Below the pieces are notes generated by a model that was not told the origin of the DNA, did not search any database, and saw nothing but the letters and a program-made list of their open reading frames with translations. A stretch of 64,000 nt of DNA from CAJQQY01 sp964564545 (GTDB lineage Bacteria; Bacteroidota; Bacteroidia; Chitinophagales; Saprospiraceae). Shown here piece by piece: positions 8,973 to 17,210 of this stretch (position 1 is its first letter; each line of letters starts with the position of its first letter). Both the position numbers and the translations under genes were made by a program. The stretch covers positions 87,313 to 151,312 of the forward strand of contig CAZMBP010000125.1 in NCBI GenBank assembly GCA_964564545.1. Direction: 5' to 3'.

Positions 8973-9542
8973 ATGAAACACATCGCAATATTCGCTACAG
9001 GGGGCGGAAGCAATGCTCAAAAAATAATAGAACACTTCGAAAATCACGACGCAGCAAAGGTCAGTTTAATCATTTCCAATAAAAAATCAGCAGGTGTTTT
9101 GGAAAGAGCTGCAGCCAAAAATATACCCACCTTAATCATAAATCGGGAAGAATTTTACCAAACAGAAAATATATTACAAAAATTAGATACGTTTCATATT
9201 GATTTCATCGTATTGGCGGGCTTTTTGTGGTTAATGCCAACATATTTGGTAAATTCATATGTGAATAAAGTGGTTAATATTCATCCAGCACTTTTGCCAA
9301 AATATGGAGGCAAAGGAATGTATGGTATGAATGTTCATCGAGCAGTACATGCCGCAAAGGAAGAAGAGAGTGGAATGACGATACACTATGTCAATGAGCA
9401 TTACGATGAAGGAACCATTATTTTTCAAGGAAAATGCTCTATCGAATCAACAGACTCACCTGAAGACATTGCCAAAAAAGTGCTTCAATTGGAACACCAG
9501 CATTATCCAAAGATCATAGAAAGCCTAATTTTAGAAATCTAA
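8973..9542 (+). CDS. purN: Phosphoribosylglycinamide formyltransferase
   Basis: Transfers a formyl group from 10-formyl-THF to GAR in purine synthesis, in the cytoplasm. The product is 189 residues. The frame is open upstream to 8877, but those codons lie inside a palindromic repeat and the family begins at MKHIAIFATGGGSNAQ, so the ATG at 8973 is the start. Visible signatures are the N-terminal GGGSNAQ loop, VVNIHPALLPKYGGKGMYG with the catalytic Asn and His, and the SGMTIHYVNEHYDEGTII block with the catalytic Asp. Length fits the family. It is 29 bases from the next gene and may be cotranscribed with it, although the functions are unrelated. Confidence 0.93.
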   Translation: MKHIAIFATGGGSNAQKIIEHFENHDAAKVSLIISNKKSAGVLERAAAKNIPTLIINREEFYQTENILQKLDTFHIDFIVLAGFLWLMPTYLVNSYVNKVVNIHPALLPKYGGKGMYGMNVHRAVHAAKEEESGMTIHYVNEHYDEGTIIFQGKCSIESTDSPEDIAKKVLQLEHQHYPKIIESLILEI

Positions 9543-9571
9543 TTTTTGTACAAATAAATAATACCGAATTT

Positions 9572-11626
9572 ATGAGAAGCTTATTAATCCTAATTTTTTG
9601 TTTGGGAATGACTACTGTTCATGCACAAAAAATGAGCTGGAGAAAGCATGCCAAACTGGCGAAGAAACAAATGGAAGAAGGTAATCTTCAGGAAGCTGCC
9701 ATTAATTTTGAATCAGCTTGGCAAAAGAAAAAAAAGAAAAAAGAATATCTTTTTCAAGCAGCTGAATGCTACATGAAAGTGAAAGATTATCGCAAAGCAG
9801 CTGAATGCTATGAACCGATTAAGGAAGAAAATAAAGATTTTATGCTTCCAGGATTGAAGTATTGCCGAGCTTTAAAAATGAATGGTCAATATGATGATGC
9901 TAGTCGGGCTTTTGTTTATTTTATCAATGGCTATGATGGTGCTGACAAAGATGTGGTCGCTAATATTGTTCAAGATGAAATCAGAGGTTGTGAACTGGGA
10001 ATGACTTTCTTGGAGAAAGAAACTAACAATATTACTTTTGAACATTTGAGTTCAAATGTAAATTCAAAAGCAGCTGATTTTGCTCCTGTTCCATTTTCAG
10101 ATGATGTACTTTATTACACTTCGAATATGGTGGGAGAAACTAAAATGTATCTTTCTCAACGAAATGGAGAAGAATGGTCTCGTTCAAGAGTCCCTAAAAA
10201 CTTTCCAGAAATTTTTGCACCTCATTACGGAAATGGAGCTTTCTCTCCAGACAATAAAAGATTCTTTTATACTCAATGTGATCAAATAGATGTAAGTGGC
10301 CGAATGATTTATGGCTGTGAAATTTTTGTGACTCAGCGAAATGAAAAAGGATGGTCTGCACCACAAAAATTAAACAAAGGAATCAACAAAACTGGAACTA
10401 CTGCCACTCAACCATTTGTGGTTCATCAAAACAATCAAGAAATTCTATATTTCGTTTCTGATCGTTCAGGTGGAAAGGGAGGATTGGATATTTGGTTCTC
10501 TACACGTGATATGGCAAGTGAAAAGTTGAGTTTTGAAAGACCAAGAAATTGTGGAGCAGCCATTAACACAATGGCTGATGAGTTAACTCCTTATTTTGAT
10601 ATGGCTGAAGAGACGATGTATTTTTCTTCGAATGGAAAAGCAAACATCGGAGGATTTGATGTTTTTAAATCAAAAAATACAGGAGATAATGAGTGGGCAA
10701 AATCTTATAATATTGGTTTGCCTTACAACTCAAGTGCAGATGATTATTATTTTAGAAAATATTCTGAGAGAGGCGGATATATAGTCTCAAATAGAAAATT
10801 TGGATTGGAAAAAACTACTTTTAGTCATGATGATATTTTTAGTTTCTCCACTCCAATCGAGAGAATGATAGCAACAGGGAATGTAATGGACAAAAAGACG
10901 AACGAAATAATGAAAGACGTTTGGGTGGCTATCTATGAAATTAGCGCAGGAGGTTCTGTTCGATTATTAGAAAATAAAGCTTCGCCAAATGGTACTTTTG
11001 AATTTGGATTATTGCCAGGTAAAAATTACCGAGTGGAAGCTCAACGAGATGGTTACGAAGCAGATGGTTGGGAATTCAGTACAATGGATAACAATCAAAT
11101 GACTTTCGTAAATGACATTACAATTGGAGATGTAAGCATGGTAAATACTCCAACGACTACTTCAACTGCCGTGACAGAAGTGGAAACAACTTCAGGTTCT
11201 TCGAATGCAGATGGAACATTTAATAATCCTCAGCCTACAGTTGAAATTGAAAGTGAAACTTTCGGAAGCGATTCTGGATCAACAACTATTAATAATCCAG
11301 TACCAAATACAAATGTAAATACACCTTCTAGCCCAACACCTACTGTTACAATTGGTGAAGCAGGTGTGGTTTACAAAATTCAATTGATGGCTGTTCGTAA
11401 TTTTAATAGCAATGAAGCTCGCTTCAGTCTGCCTAAAAACTATGGAACATTAGAAACTGAATATTTAGGTGGAAAAAATTTAACAAGAGTTTTGTTATCA
11501 AATTTTTCAACAAAAGAAGAGGCTGAACGAGTCTTGGAAGCAATGAGGTCAACTAGCCGAGATTATAGAACGTCTGTTATCGTTCGATATGAAAATGGCG
11601 TTAGAATTGATCCTTGGGCAAAATAA
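9572..11626 (+). CDS. PorE-like TPR/PD40 protein ending in a SPOR domain
   Basis: A 684-residue exported protein. Domains: signal peptide (1-19, ending VHAQ), TPRs (about 22-150), PD40 propeller repeats (about 165-420, for example FSPDNKRFFYTQ, FVSDRSGGKGGLDIWFS and YFSSNGKANIGGFDVF), a carboxypeptidase-regulatory-like beta domain (about 430-515), a Thr/Asn/Pro-rich linker, and a SPOR domain (about 597-675, VYKIQLMAV, LSNFSTKEEAERVLEAM). The layout copies the PorE-like protein at 672, but the peptidoglycan-binding OmpA module is replaced by SPOR, which in known proteins binds denuded glycan strands. The inferred role is therefore a periplasmic, cell-wall-linked scaffold. A strong terminator follows. 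Confidence 0.85.
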   Translation: MRSLLILIFCLGMTTVHAQKMSWRKHAKLAKKQMEEGNLQEAAINFESAWQKKKKKKEYLFQAAECYMKVKDYRKAAECYEPIKEENKDFMLPGLKYCRALKMNGQYDDASRAFVYFINGYDGADKDVVANIVQDEIRGCELGMTFLEKETNNITFEHLSSNVNSKAADFAPVPFSDDVLYYTSNMVGETKMYLSQRNGEEWSRSRVPKNFPEIFAPHYGNGAFSPDNKRFFYTQCDQIDVSGRMIYGCEIFVTQRNEKGWSAPQKLNKGINKTGTTATQPFVVHQNNQEILYFVSDRSGGKGGLDIWFSTRDMASEKLSFERPRNCGAAINTMADELTPYFDMAEETMYFSSNGKANIGGFDVFKSKNTGDNEWAKSYNIGLPYNSSADDYYFRKYSERGGYIVSNRKFGLEKTTFSHDDIFSFSTPIERMIATGNVMDKKTNEIMKDVWVAIYEISAGGSVRLLENKASPNGTFEFGLLPGKNYRVEAQRDGYEADGWEFSTMDNNQMTFVNDITIGDVSMVNTPTTTSTAVTEVETTSGSSNADGTFNNPQPTVEIESETFGSDSGSTTINNPVPNTNVNTPSSPTPTVTIGEAGVVYKIQLMAVRNFNSNEARFSLPKNYGTLETEYLGGKNLTRVLLSNFSTKEEAERVLEAMRSTSRDYRTSVIVRYENGVRIDPWAK

Positions 11627-11645
11627 TATTGAGCAAAAAGGATAT

Positions 11646-11686
11646 AAAAAAACCTGACTGAAAATAATTCAGTCAGGTTTTTTTTA
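11646..11686 (+). terminator. Rho-independent terminator
   Basis: The inverted repeat AAACCTGACTG / CAGTCAGGTTT with a 9-base loop and long A and T flanks can serve both the SPOR protein gene and the convergent CBM48 gene. Confidence 0.88.
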
Positions 11687-11702
11687 TGGAAAAAATTAAA
11701 AA

Positions 11703-12350
11703 TTAAACTCCACCGTTTAATTCATCTTGTAATTTTTTCAATTTATCCCAGTTACCTTTTGCAGCCAATCTAGATTGTTTAGCCCAAGTTGAAGGATTGT
11801 GCATTTTGAATCTGCTACCAGCTTCTTTTAATATATTTCGAAGCACACCAACTTTAGTCGCACCCAAATCAGCAAATGTTACAATACCTGCATCATTCAG
11901 AAGGCTAGCAATTTTTGGCCCGATTCCTTCGATTTTAGTCAAGTTATCTTTTGTAGATTTTGCAGCTGCTTTTTTCGTTGTAGCCTTTTTCGCTGTAGCT
12001 TTTTTTGCAGGCGCTTTTTTAGTTGTCTTTTTTGCAACAGGGGCAGGCAATTCAACTACAGAATTTACAGTTCCAAATGGATTAGATACAAATGCATCTG
12101 GAGTAGCATCATTAGTCCAAATGTGACCATCTACTAAGTATCGATATTCATATCGTTTACCAGCTTCTAATTTAAGTACAGTTTTGTACTCTCCCTTTTT
12201 AGCTACTAAAGCAATACCTTCTGCAGTATTCCAATTATTAAATTCTCCAACAAGTACAACTTCTTTGCCTCCGTGGATAGCTTCTTTTGGTAATGTAAAC
12301 GTGACATCACACTTAGATTTGTCTTTTGAAAACTTTTTTGTTAAGCTCAT
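11703..12350 (-). CDS. CBM48 (isoamylase early set) protein with helix-hairpin-helix domain
   Basis: A 215-residue protein of two unlike halves. Residues about 1-105 are a CBM48/AMPK-beta-like glycogen-binding fold (FTLPKEAIHGGKEVVLVGEF, NNWNTAEG, YEYRYLVDGHIWTNDATPDA). A Lys/Ala/Thr-rich linker (about 107-135) resembles histone-tail-like sequence. Residues about 137-215 hold a helix-hairpin-helix module (LTKIEGIGPKIASLLNDAGI) like those in DUF4332 or ribosomal/DNA-binding contexts. There is no signal peptide, so it is cytoplasmic. The combination suggests a link between a polysaccharide and a nucleic acid or another helical partner, but the function is unknown. It has its own promoter-like sequence upstream. 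Confidence 0.8.
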   Translation of the reverse strand: MSLTKKFSKDKSKCDVTFTLPKEAIHGGKEVVLVGEFNNWNTAEGIALVAKKGEYKTVLKLEAGKRYEYRYLVDGHIWTNDATPDAFVSNPFGTVNSVVELPAPVAKKTTKKAPAKKATAKKATTKKAAAKSTKDNLTKIEGIGPKIASLLNDAGIVTFADLGATKVGVLRNILKEAGSRFKMHNPSTWAKQSRLAAKGNWDKLKKLQDELNGGV

Positions 12351-12404
12351 TTTAAATAAGTTTTAAATTATGATTTGTATAAAAATAGGTAAAAATTAAG
12401 AGCG

Positions 12405-12434
12405 CAAAATTAATGCAAAATCAATTTTACACAA
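12405..12434 (-). promoter_or_regulatory. Bacteroidota promoter of the CBM48 gene
   Basis: On the minus strand a TTG (plus coordinates 12432-12434) is followed after 19 bases by TAATTTTG (12405-12412). This matches the TTG-N(17-23)-TAnnTTTG consensus and lies about 55 bases upstream of the start codon. Confidence 0.65.
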
Positions 12435-12510
12435 TCTTTTATTGATTTTTTATTGATCTTTTTTACGATGGGAAACTGTTAAATAGGAATGAGAAAAGTA
12501 ATAGAAAATT

Positions 12511-13425
12511 TCAAATTAAATTTCCAAATCTTTCCCGAAATCCTAAGATTCCTTGCAATCCACCTGTGTGAATTGCCACAATTTTACTCCTATTTGGAAA
12601 GAAATCTTTTTCGATCAGATCAAAAATGCCATAAAACATCTTTCCAGTATAGATGGGATCAAGCTGAATTTGATGGTCATTTTTAAATGTATTGATGAAG
12701 TCTAACAATATAAGAGAGTGCTTCGCATAACCTCCAAAATGATAATCTGTTCGGATGGAATAGTTATCGTGATTTTCTTTTGGATAAAATTGAGTTAAGA
12801 GATTTGCTACCTCTTTTTTCATGAAATCACCTTTCAAGGCGGAAAATCCTAGCACATGAGTATCTTGCTTTTTGGAGTGAATCAATCCTGTGATAGTTCC
12901 CCCCGTTCCACAACTAGTACAAATAAAATCAGGCGTAAAATCTAATTGATCTAAAATCTCTAGGCCTAACTCTTCACAGCCTTTTACGGCTAGTTCATTT
13001 GTCCCCCCTTCGGGCAACACATAACATTCATTCAAAGGGATTTCCAAATCAGGTAACAATTTTTCTTTAAGTGAATACGTTTTCCTATCAACAAAATGAA
13101 GTTCCATTCCACATTCTTCCGCAAAGGACAAAGTTGAATTTAACGGAAGAATTTTTTCCCCACGAACGATTCCGATGCTTTTGAAATTAAATAATTTGGC
13201 AGCTGCGGCTGTAGCAAAAAGATGATTGGAATAAGCTCCCCCAAATGTAAGAAGGTATTTTTTTTGAGTTAGTTGAGCCTTGGAAATATTATATTTTAGC
13301 TTCCTCCACTTGTTTCCCTGTAGTTCCGGATGAGTCAAATCATCTCTTTTTACCCAAAGTTGGATATTTTTTTTATCCAATAAAGAGTGGCGTAAACGTA
13401 TAATTGGCGTAGGTTTTACTGTCAT
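12511..13425 (-). CDS. PLP-dependent D-cysteine desulfhydrase / ACC deaminase family protein
   Basis: A 304-residue cytoplasmic fold-type II PLP enzyme. The pyridoxal lysine motif is in PELQGNKWRKLKYN (the GNKxRK pattern), followed by the substrate-binding GGAYSNHLFATAAAA and the phosphate-binding region CTSCGTGGTITGLI. Members deaminate 1-aminocyclopropane-1-carboxylate or desulfhydrate D-cysteine. Sequence alone does not separate the two, and in marine Bacteroidota the D-cysteine activity is often assumed. The ATG start is the first in frame and fits the family N-terminus. The gene is alone; the next plus-strand features lie across an AT-rich divergent region. Confidence 0.85.
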   Translation of the reverse strand: MTVKPTPIIRLRHSLLDKKNIQLWVKRDDLTHPELQGNKWRKLKYNISKAQLTQKKYLLTFGGAYSNHLFATAAAAKLFNFKSIGIVRGEKILPLNSTLSFAEECGMELHFVDRKTYSLKEKLLPDLEIPLNECYVLPEGGTNELAVKGCEELGLEILDQLDFTPDFICTSCGTGGTITGLIHSKKQDTHVLGFSALKGDFMKKEVANLLTQFYPKENHDNYSIRTDYHFGGYAKHSLILLDFINTFKNDHQIQLDPIYTGKMFYGIFDLIEKDFFPNRSKIVAIHTGGLQGILGFRERFGNLI

Positions 13426-13665
13426 TATATGTAGAAAATAAGTTTTTTGTAAGAAAAAAAGTAATATTTAGAAAAAATCATATATAATTGGCACCATTGT
13501 TGAAATATTTTATATAAATTACATATATAATTTTTATATCTGTTTTTAAAACATAACCTCCCCTTAATACTCAATCTCAAAAAGTTACTACAGTTTTTTC
13601 CCTTAACAGAAGTTACACACTACTGACTAGAACACTATTTAAAACACTATAAATTTTCCCAGGAC
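13426..13665. other. AT-rich divergent upstream region
   Basis: The first about 130 bases are extremely AT-rich and contain two copies of CATATATAAT (near 13482 and 13525). It separates the PLP enzyme (minus) from the 39-codon ORF (plus) and probably carries their promoters. No exact TTG/TAnnTTTG pair was found. Confidence 0.4.
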
Positions 13666-13785
13666 ATGAAAAAACAAAAAGTAAAATTACCCAGTTTAAG
13701 AGTAAGAAGTATTACCACCTCTACACCAAGGCAAATAAAGGCCAAATCACAAAAGAACGATGGAGGTTATACTTGGGTAGGATAA
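13666..13785 (+). CDS. 39-residue peptide, possible RiPP precursor
   Basis: A short frame, 39 residues: a basic N-terminal part (MKKQKVKLPSLRVRSITTS), a Lys/Gln-rich middle and the end NDGGYTWVG. The pattern K-x-L-x-x-L-x-V-x-S followed by T/S, then a GG, recalls leaders of lanthipeptide-like (pinensin-type) precursors in Bacteroidota, where the leader is followed by a GG-like site. Here only about five residues follow GG and there is no cysteine, so it could be a truncated or orphan precursor. No modification enzyme is adjacent. Support for expression is its own strong terminator at 13889-13921. The likeness to RiPP leaders is from memory and not a database match. Confidence 0.45.
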   Translation: MKKQKVKLPSLRVRSITTSTPRQIKAKSQKNDGGYTWVG

Positions 13786-13888
13786 CTTTTTTTGATGAAA
13801 AAGACTATCCAGAAACCGTTACATGAACCAAAAAGATGAACCCTCGAATTATATATTTCGAGAAAAAAACTAACTAAGTAATCCGATT

Positions 13889-13921
13889 CGGGTTTCCTTC
13901 GAGAGAGGGAAACCCGTTTTT
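13889..13921 (+). terminator. Strong terminator after the 39-codon ORF
   Basis: The arms CGGGTTTCC and GGGAAACCCG are followed by a long T run. The nearest upstream plus-strand frame is the small ORF ending at 13785, so this hairpin argues for a real transcript there. Confidence 0.88.
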
Positions 13922-13971
13922 TTTTAATTAACTTTGGTTTGTTCAAAATGCAAATTAGGATTAAAATTTTT

Positions 13972-14604
13972 ATGCTTAAAATATATCACGCAGATTCTAC
14001 TATTTTTCGAGAACGATATGATTTAGAAAAACTGTTAAGTTTTTTGCCTGTAAGTCTTCATGCAAAAGCTTTACGATATCGAATGCCGCAAGATGCATTT
14101 AATTATGTTTTGGGAAAATTGATGTTGAAAAAGGGATTGGAGGAATTGGGGTTAGATAATGATTTAGAAAAAATACAATTCAATAAAAACGAAAAACCAT
14201 TTTTAGAAAATGTTTTTTTCAATATTTCTCATTCCGGAAATTATGTAGCTTGTGCTATTACTCAAGATGGTGAAGTCGGAATTGATTTAGAAAAACCAAG
14301 GGATATTTCTCTCGAAGATTTTGAAATGAATTTTACGAAAAAGGAATGGTTGAATATTACTACGCACTCTTTCCCGTTGAAGAAATTTTATTGGTATTGG
14401 GTACGTAAAGAAAGTATCATTAAAGCTTTAGGTGTAAATTTATCTTACCTGAATCAGATTGAATTAGAAACTGGAAAAGATTTTTTTGTAGAAAAAGAAA
14501 AACGATGGTTTTTAAAGGATTTGAACTTTGGCAATGATTGTTTTTTTGCGATTTGCTCAGAGGTAGAATTTGAAAAAGTAGAAATGATTGAATTTGGAAT
14601 ATGA
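13972..14604 (+). CDS. 4'-phosphopantetheinyl transferase (Sfp superfamily)
   Basis: A 210-residue cytoplasmic enzyme that moves phosphopantetheine from CoA to a carrier-protein serine. Visible signatures are KPFLENVFFNISHSGNYVAC, the Mg-binding GIDLEKPRDI, and WYWVRKESIIKALG (the W-x-x-KE-x-x-x-K motif). A TTG further upstream (13939) extends the frame, but the ATG at 13972 starts where Sfp-like proteins begin. Neither a carrier protein nor an NRPS/PKS gene is visible in the window, so the substrate is unknown; fatty-acid ACP or a distant cluster are options. A palindrome separates it from the DUF2157 operon. Confidence 0.88.
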   Translation: MLKIYHADSTIFRERYDLEKLLSFLPVSLHAKALRYRMPQDAFNYVLGKLMLKKGLEELGLDNDLEKIQFNKNEKPFLENVFFNISHSGNYVACAITQDGEVGIDLEKPRDISLEDFEMNFTKKEWLNITTHSFPLKKFYWYWVRKESIIKALGVNLSYLNQIELETGKDFFVEKEKRWFLKDLNFGNDCFFAICSEVEFEKVEMIEFGI

Positions 14605-14608
14605 TTTT

Positions 14609-14636
14609 TTTGCCACAGACCAAAGTCTGTGGCAAA
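14609..14636. repeat. Palindromic hairpin (TTTGCCACAGAC type)
   Basis: A perfect 12-bp stem, TTTGCCACAGAC / GTCTGTGGCAAA, with a CAAA loop lies between the Sfp-like gene and the DUF2157 gene. It looks like one of the short mobile-like palindromes of this group and may also terminate transcription. Confidence 0.8.
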
Positions 14637-14651
14637 GCCTAAAATACTAAT

Positions 14652-15629
14652 ATGGAAAAACCCAAAATAACCAGACCTCTCATCCACATCATCAGCCGAT
14701 TTAGTAATTGGCAAGCTTCCGAAATTGAAACTACCTTCCGCGAAAACGATATTTATGCCAACCAAAATGACTGGTCAAAATTTATCAAAACCTTTTTGAT
14801 GAGTTTAGGAATTGCATTTTTGGTTTCAGGTGTGATTTTCTTTTTTGCTTACAATTGGGCAAGTCTTCACAAATTCACGAAACTTGGTTTGGTGCAAGTT
14901 TTATTAATAGCGATGGTTGGCGTAGCAGTTTTTTCCAAACTAGACAAAAATGTAAAAGGTATTATTTTGGTGGGAGCTGGAATGTTGGTAGGTGCTTTGT
15001 TTGCAGTTTTTGGACAAATATACCAGACAGGTGCAAACGCGTATGATTTCTTTTTTGGCTGGACAGCATTCATTGCTCTATGGGTTTTTGTTTCCAATTT
15101 TGCGCCGATGTGGTTATTATTTTTGGCACTAATAAATATTTCGATTTGGCAATATTTTGAACAAGTCGTCGGTCATGTTGATGAAGTAAAATTGTTGGAT
15201 TTACTTTTTATTATCAACTTATTATATCTCGTAGGTTTAAAGGGTTTATCTCATTTTCGAAAAGTAACTTCAGTTCCAAGATGGTTGGAAAGAATCATAG
15301 TTTTGGTTTCTATGTCTTACCTAACATTTAATATGAGTTTCCAAATTATGGATTTTGAATCAATATCATTTTTAACAATGGGGGTAGCATTAATAGCACT
15401 CCCTCTGGGAATTTATTATGGTAAACAAAAGAAAGATACCTTTTTTATTGCGACGATTGGACTGAGTATCATCTTGATCATTTTATCTCTTTTAATCAAA
15501 TTAGTTTTTGAGGCAGGCGATGGATTGGTTGGATTTTTTATTACAGGGATTTATATTATTGTAAGTATTTCAGCTTTGATTTTTTCAATAGTTAACTTAA
15601 ATAAGGAATGGAATGGAGTCGAAAAATAA
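14652..15629 (+). CDS. DUF2157 domain membrane protein
   Basis: A 325-residue inner-membrane protein. The N-terminal about 50 residues are cytoplasmic (PLIHIISRFSNWQASEIETT), and about nine hydrophobic segments follow, beginning SLGIAFLVSGVIFFFAYNWA, the hallmark of DUF2157. It is the first gene of a three-gene operon with DUF4401 and GDYXXLXY proteins, a combination conserved across bacteria with no assigned function. Its last 17 bases overlap the next gene. The ATG at 14652 follows directly after the palindromic hairpin. A role in the membrane is certain; anything more would be guesswork. Confidence 0.87.
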   Translation: MEKPKITRPLIHIISRFSNWQASEIETTFRENDIYANQNDWSKFIKTFLMSLGIAFLVSGVIFFFAYNWASLHKFTKLGLVQVLLIAMVGVAVFSKLDKNVKGIILVGAGMLVGALFAVFGQIYQTGANAYDFFFGWTAFIALWVFVSNFAPMWLLFLALINISIWQYFEQVVGHVDEVKLLDLLFIINLLYLVGLKGLSHFRKVTSVPRWLERIIVLVSMSYLTFNMSFQIMDFESISFLTMGVALIALPLGIYYGKQKKDTFFIATIGLSIILIILSLLIKLVFEAGDGLVGFFITGIYIIVSISALIFSIVNLNKEWNGVEK

Positions 15630-16707
15630 TGTAAATGTATTGTTAGGGAAAATCAAAGAAGAGTATGGAGATACTTTTTCTTATGATCAGGTGGCTATCG
15701 AAAAAGAGGTGGAGATTCAATCTTCTCAATTTTCAAATTTAGCAGTAAAGATACTTTCCGTGATTGGTGGTTTTCTAGGGAGTTTATTTTTTCTAGGATT
15801 TTTAATGATTTTGGGATTGTATGATACGCCTTTTATTGCTTTGGTGATGGGATTTATTTTGATTGTAGTTGCCATTGGAATTGATCGAAATGAAACTAGT
15901 GTTTTATTGGATACAGTAAGTATTTCAAATTTTTTGATTGGTGGGTTTTTGATTGGATTAGGCTTGGTCGAACAAATGAATGTGAATGAAAATTTACTCA
16001 TTTTAATAGCTATGACAATTGCTATAGTTTCTTTTTTCTTTGCCAAAGGATTTATGTTGCGATTGATTTGTGTGTTGATTTTTAATGGAAGTTGGTTAGC
16101 GTTAATTTTGGAAAATAGGATTAACTCAGCGTTTCATTTTCAAGTTATATTTCTTCTAGTTGGATTTTTGTATCTCAGTTTTTTCGAAGCAAAGTTAATT
16201 TCCAAAAATACTTTTTGGAATTCAATCTATAGACCATTGCACGCTGGGTTTTTATTATCGCTTAGTTTTGCCTTGTTTTTATTGGCTAATAGTTGGAAGA
16301 TGGAACTCTATTTTTATAATGATTGGATTTCGTCGATTGCTATTTTTTTAGCTAATCTTTTTGTTGTTTTTAAAATAATGGAAGGATTAAAGTTAAGTGA
16401 TGAGAAAAGTAAAATGTGGGTTTATGGTTTAAGTATCTTTGTTTTTTTAACCACCTTTTTGATGCCTTCAATTGGAGGAGCAATATTAGTTTTATTGGCA
16501 AGTTATCATATTGGGCATCGAGCTGGGACGGCTTTGGGAATGATAGGTTTAGTTTATTTTGGGATACAATTTTATTATGATTTGAATTTGACGCTTTTAA
16601 TAAAGTCGATTATTTTGATGTTTTCAGGAGTAGTATTTTTGAGTGCGTATTATTTTTATAACAAAGTATTCACGGGAGGTGTAGAGGGGACGAGTGAACT
16701 CAATTAA
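15613..16707 (+). CDS. DUF4401 domain membrane protein
   Basis: A 364-residue polytopic inner-membrane protein with about ten hydrophobic segments after a short cytoplasmic N-terminus (NNVNVLLGKIKEEYGDTF). It is the middle gene of the DUF2157-DUF4401-GDYXXLXY operon. The start overlaps the end of the DUF2157 gene by 17 bases, which points to translational coupling. The family is known only as a domain of unknown function. The early coding sequence (15631-15645) contains the string GTAAATGTATTGTTA, which recurs after other genes in this window and is described under findings. Confidence 0.85.
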   Translation: MESKNNVNVLLGKIKEEYGDTFSYDQVAIEKEVEIQSSQFSNLAVKILSVIGGFLGSLFFLGFLMILGLYDTPFIALVMGFILIVVAIGIDRNETSVLLDTVSISNFLIGGFLIGLGLVEQMNVNENLLILIAMTIAIVSFFFAKGFMLRLICVLIFNGSWLALILENRINSAFHFQVIFLLVGFLYLSFFEAKLISKNTFWNSIYRPLHAGFLLSLSFALFLLANSWKMELYFYNDWISSIAIFLANLFVVFKIMEGLKLSDEKSKMWVYGLSIFVFLTTFLMPSIGGAILVLLASYHIGHRAGTALGMIGLVYFGIQFYYDLNLTLLIKSIILMFSGVVFLSAYYFYNKVFTGGVEGTSELN

Positions 16708-16718
16708 ATTTATTTTTC

Positions 16719-17210
16719 ATGAAAAATATAAAAACGATCATCATTCTTTTTAATTTAATTTGCCTTGTTGGTTATATCAATTGGGCTATATTTCATAAAG
16801 AGAAAACGATTACTGAAGGGGCGTTAATGTTGTTTGAATTAGCACCTGTTGATCCTCGATCTTTGATGCAGGGAGACTACATGGATTTAAGATATGCTAT
16901 TGCCAACCAAGGAAGAACCCAAAATGAATTACCCAAATTCGGTTATGGTGTAGTCACGTTAGATGAAAATAGAAAAGTAAAATTAATACGTTATCAAGAA
17001 GAAAAAGAGCCATTAAATGATGGTGAATATTTGATTAAATATGCGATTCATCGAAGAGGAATAAGTTTCGGTGCAGAATCTTACTTCTTTGAAGAAGGTA
17101 CTGCTGAACGCTTCGAAAAAGCAAAATACGGTGGCCTTCGTGTAGATGACGAAGGGAAAAGTATTTTAATGGGATTGTATGATGAAAACTTTAAGTTTAT
17201 TGAGTTATAG
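16719..17210 (+). CDS. GDYXXLXY domain-containing protein
   Basis: A 163-residue protein with an N-terminal membrane or signal segment (TIIILFNLICLVGYINWAIF) and the family signature in SLMQGDYMDLRYAIANQ. It starts 11 bases after the DUF4401 gene and closes the three-gene operon. The rest is a beta-rich periplasmic domain (KLIRYQEEKEP, YLIKYAIHRRGISFGAESYF). Members almost always occur beside DUF4401/DUF2157 membrane proteins, so they probably form a complex across the inner membrane. Function is unknown. It is convergent with the CIA30 gene, with no gap between the two stop codons. Confidence 0.88.
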   Translation: MKNIKTIIILFNLICLVGYINWAIFHKEKTITEGALMLFELAPVDPRSLMQGDYMDLRYAIANQGRTQNELPKFGYGVVTLDENRKVKLIRYQEEKEPLNDGEYLIKYAIHRRGISFGAESYFFEEGTAERFEKAKYGGLRVDDEGKSILMGLYDENFKFIEL

